A stretch of 34,751 nucleotides of DNA from Caballeronia sp. BR00000012568055 (GTDB lineage: Bacteria; Pseudomonadota; Gammaproteobacteria; Burkholderiales; Burkholderiaceae). Below are positions 33,409 to 34,751 of the stretch, in pieces. The stretch lies in contig NZ_JAQFVG010000001.1 of the NCBI RefSeq assembly GCF_029439455.1, positions 1 to 34,751 on the forward strand, written 5' to 3'. The notes under the pieces were generated by a model. It made no database searches and was not told where the DNA came from. It was given only the letters and a program-made list of their open reading frames with translations. Position 1 is the stretch's first letter, and every line of letters starts with the position of its first letter. The translations under genes were made by a program, and so were the position numbers.

Positions 33409-34716
33409 TCATTTCTTGTCATCGAGCGATTTCGGCAGTCGCATGGTCATGGCCGCGCCTAAGACGAGGAACGCGGAAATCACGTACATGCCGACTTCGG
33501 TGTGTCCGAGCCACACGTTCAACACGCCGACCATATACGGCGACATAAAGCCTGCGACATTGCCGACCGAATTGATGAACGCCAGCGCCGCCGCCACCGA
33601 TGCACCCACGAACAAGCTCGTCGGCAAGGCCCAGAACAGCGCGATGCACGAATACACGCCTGCCGCCGCAAGCGAAAGACACGCGGTCGTGATAATCGGT
33701 CCTGCGGAAAGCCACATGCTCAACGCCAGGCCGACCGCGCCGATCACCATGAACAACGCGAAGTGAACGCGCCGCCCGCCGGTGCGATCCGCGCTGCGAT
33801 TGGATACGTATAGCGCGATAGCGGCGAAAATATTTGGGATTGCAGAGAATAGACCGATCACGAACGGGTCGGCTACGCCGCTGCGCTTGATGAGCGAGGG
33901 CATCCAAAACCCCAACGCGTACAGACCCATGATGAGGCAAAAGTAGATGCCGCAAAATTCCCACAGCTTGCGATTCGAGAGAAAGCTGCGCACGCTCGAG
34001 TGATCGATCTTGCTGGCGTTTTCCGCGCGAATTTCAGCGAGTACGTGATCGCGTTCTTCAGGCGTGAGATAGCGCGATTTCGCCGGATCATCGTCGAGAA
34101 AGGCGAGCACGACGAAGGCAAGCACGATGGCCGGTATCGCTTCGATCAGAAACAGCCATTGCCACGCGGCCATATGCTCGCTGCCGGTGAACGCGTGCAG
34201 AATATAGCCCGAAATCGGCCCGCCGACGACGAACGCGAGCGGCGCGCCCATCACATAGATGGACATCGCGCGGCCGCGATAGCGTGCAGGGAACCACAGC
34301 GTCAGCAGATACATGATGGCCGGCGCGAAACCCGCTTCGGCCGCGCCCAGCAGAAAGCGCGCGATATAGAACATGGTCGGGGTTTTCACCAGCACCATCG
34401 CCGCCGAGATGATGCCCCACGTCAGCATGATGCGCGCGATCCACTTGCGCGCGCCCACGCGCCGCATCACTAAATTGCTAGGGACTTCGAAGAAGAAATA
34501 GCCGGCGAAGAAAATGCCGGAACCCAAGCCGTAGATGGCGTCGTCGAAGTGCAGGGCGTCGAGCATTTGCAGCTTGGCGAAGCCCACATTCACGCGGTCC
34601 AAATATGCTACCAGGTAGCAGATCAGCAGCAGCGGCAACAGCCGCCAGTAAGCCCGATAGTAGATGCGGCTGGCGTCGTGTTGCGCGACAGCCTCGTTGC
34701 CATATAGCGCTTCCAT
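33409..34716 (-). CDS. MFS transporter, anion:cation symporter (ACS) family, second copy
   Basis: Inner-membrane transporter of 435 aa with about 12 helices and the same family hallmarks as the 31114 gene (YLDRVNVGFAKLQM, GYFFFEVPSNLVMRRVGARK, the loop LLTLWFPARYRGRAMS, and NSVGNVAGFMSPYMVGVL). It is a divergent paralogue, not a recent duplicate, because only motif regions match closely. ATG 34716 has a GGAG ribosome-binding site. The promoter lies mostly beyond the right edge (only 35 bp remain). The substrate is likely an organic anion; its genomic neighbours to the right are unknown. Confidence 0.9.
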   Translation of the reverse strand: MEALYGNEAVAQHDASRIYYRAYWRLLPLLLICYLVAYLDRVNVGFAKLQMLDALHFDDAIYGLGSGIFFAGYFFFEVPSNLVMRRVGARKWIARIMLTWGIISAAMVLVKTPTMFYIARFLLGAAEAGFAPAIMYLLTLWFPARYRGRAMSIYVMGAPLAFVVGGPISGYILHAFTGSEHMAAWQWLFLIEAIPAIVLAFVVLAFLDDDPAKSRYLTPEERDHVLAEIRAENASKIDHSSVRSFLSNRKLWEFCGIYFCLIMGLYALGFWMPSLIKRSGVADPFVIGLFSAIPNIFAAIALYVSNRSADRTGGRRVHFALFMVIGAVGLALSMWLSAGPIITTACLSLAAAGVYSCIALFWALPTSLFVGASVAAALAFINSVGNVAGFMSPYMVGVLNVWLGHTEVGMYVISAFLVLGAAMTMRLPKSLDDKK

Positions 34717-34751
34717 ACGTGTCTCCGAATAGTGTTTTTATAGCGCTTATC

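Overview
The window is GC-rich DNA typical of Burkholderiaceae, most likely Caballeronia, Paraburkholderia or a relative. The basis is the gene families seen: DUF3331, several LysR regulators, a COG4091 SAF-domain dehydrogenase, anion:cation symporters and cyclic-nucleotide-domain flavoproteins. It carries no rRNA, tRNA, CRISPR array or recognisable transposase. A KfrA-like coiled-coil protein hints at a secondary replicon but does not prove it. All identifications come from reading the sequence; no database search was run.

Region A (1-9065, all + strand) is a tightly packed stress or detoxification-type cluster. It holds a YtcJ-like amidohydrolase (5' end outside the window), an MscS channel with a C-terminal cyclic-nucleotide-like domain, an HD-fold protein whose HD doublet reads HN, a XapX protein, a DUF1275 membrane protein, a secreted double-VOC (glyoxalase-fold) protein, an alginate-export-type porin, and a three-domain flavoprotein (CNB, glutaredoxin-like, thioredoxin-reductase-like) that lacks the redox CxxC. 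Genes overlap or lie within about 25 bp of each other from 3461 onward. I cannot name the common substrate.

Region B (9279-17265) holds a DUF3331 protein, a large winged-helix/ATPase regulator broken by a single-base frameshift near 12140, a LysR regulator, a periplasmic oligopeptide-type binding protein, a DUF1993 protein, a tiny secreted protein and a YheO-type PAS/HTH regulator.

Region C (16607-19602) looks like a hydroxy-amino-acid module. The YheO-type regulator, a DSD1-type fold-III PLP enzyme and a divergent threo-3-hydroxyaspartate ammonia-lyase-like fold-II PLP enzyme are linked by a repeated GGACAAATC-type motif. A strong intrinsic terminator ends the module.

Region D (19988-26177) holds the KfrA-like coiled-coil protein, a small membrane protein, a flavodoxin-fold quinone reductase divergent from a LysR regulator with a perfect inverted repeat between them, and an AMP-forming acyl-CoA synthetase.

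Region E (26248-34716) is a probable sugar-acid or lactone catabolic locus: a GntR/FCD regulator, a 422-bp regulatory interval with three matching GGTATACC-type sites, a GntP permease, a COG4091 dehydrogenase, a PDC-hydrolase-type amidohydrolase, an ACS-family MFS transporter, a LysR regulator, and a second ACS-family MFS transporter facing inward.
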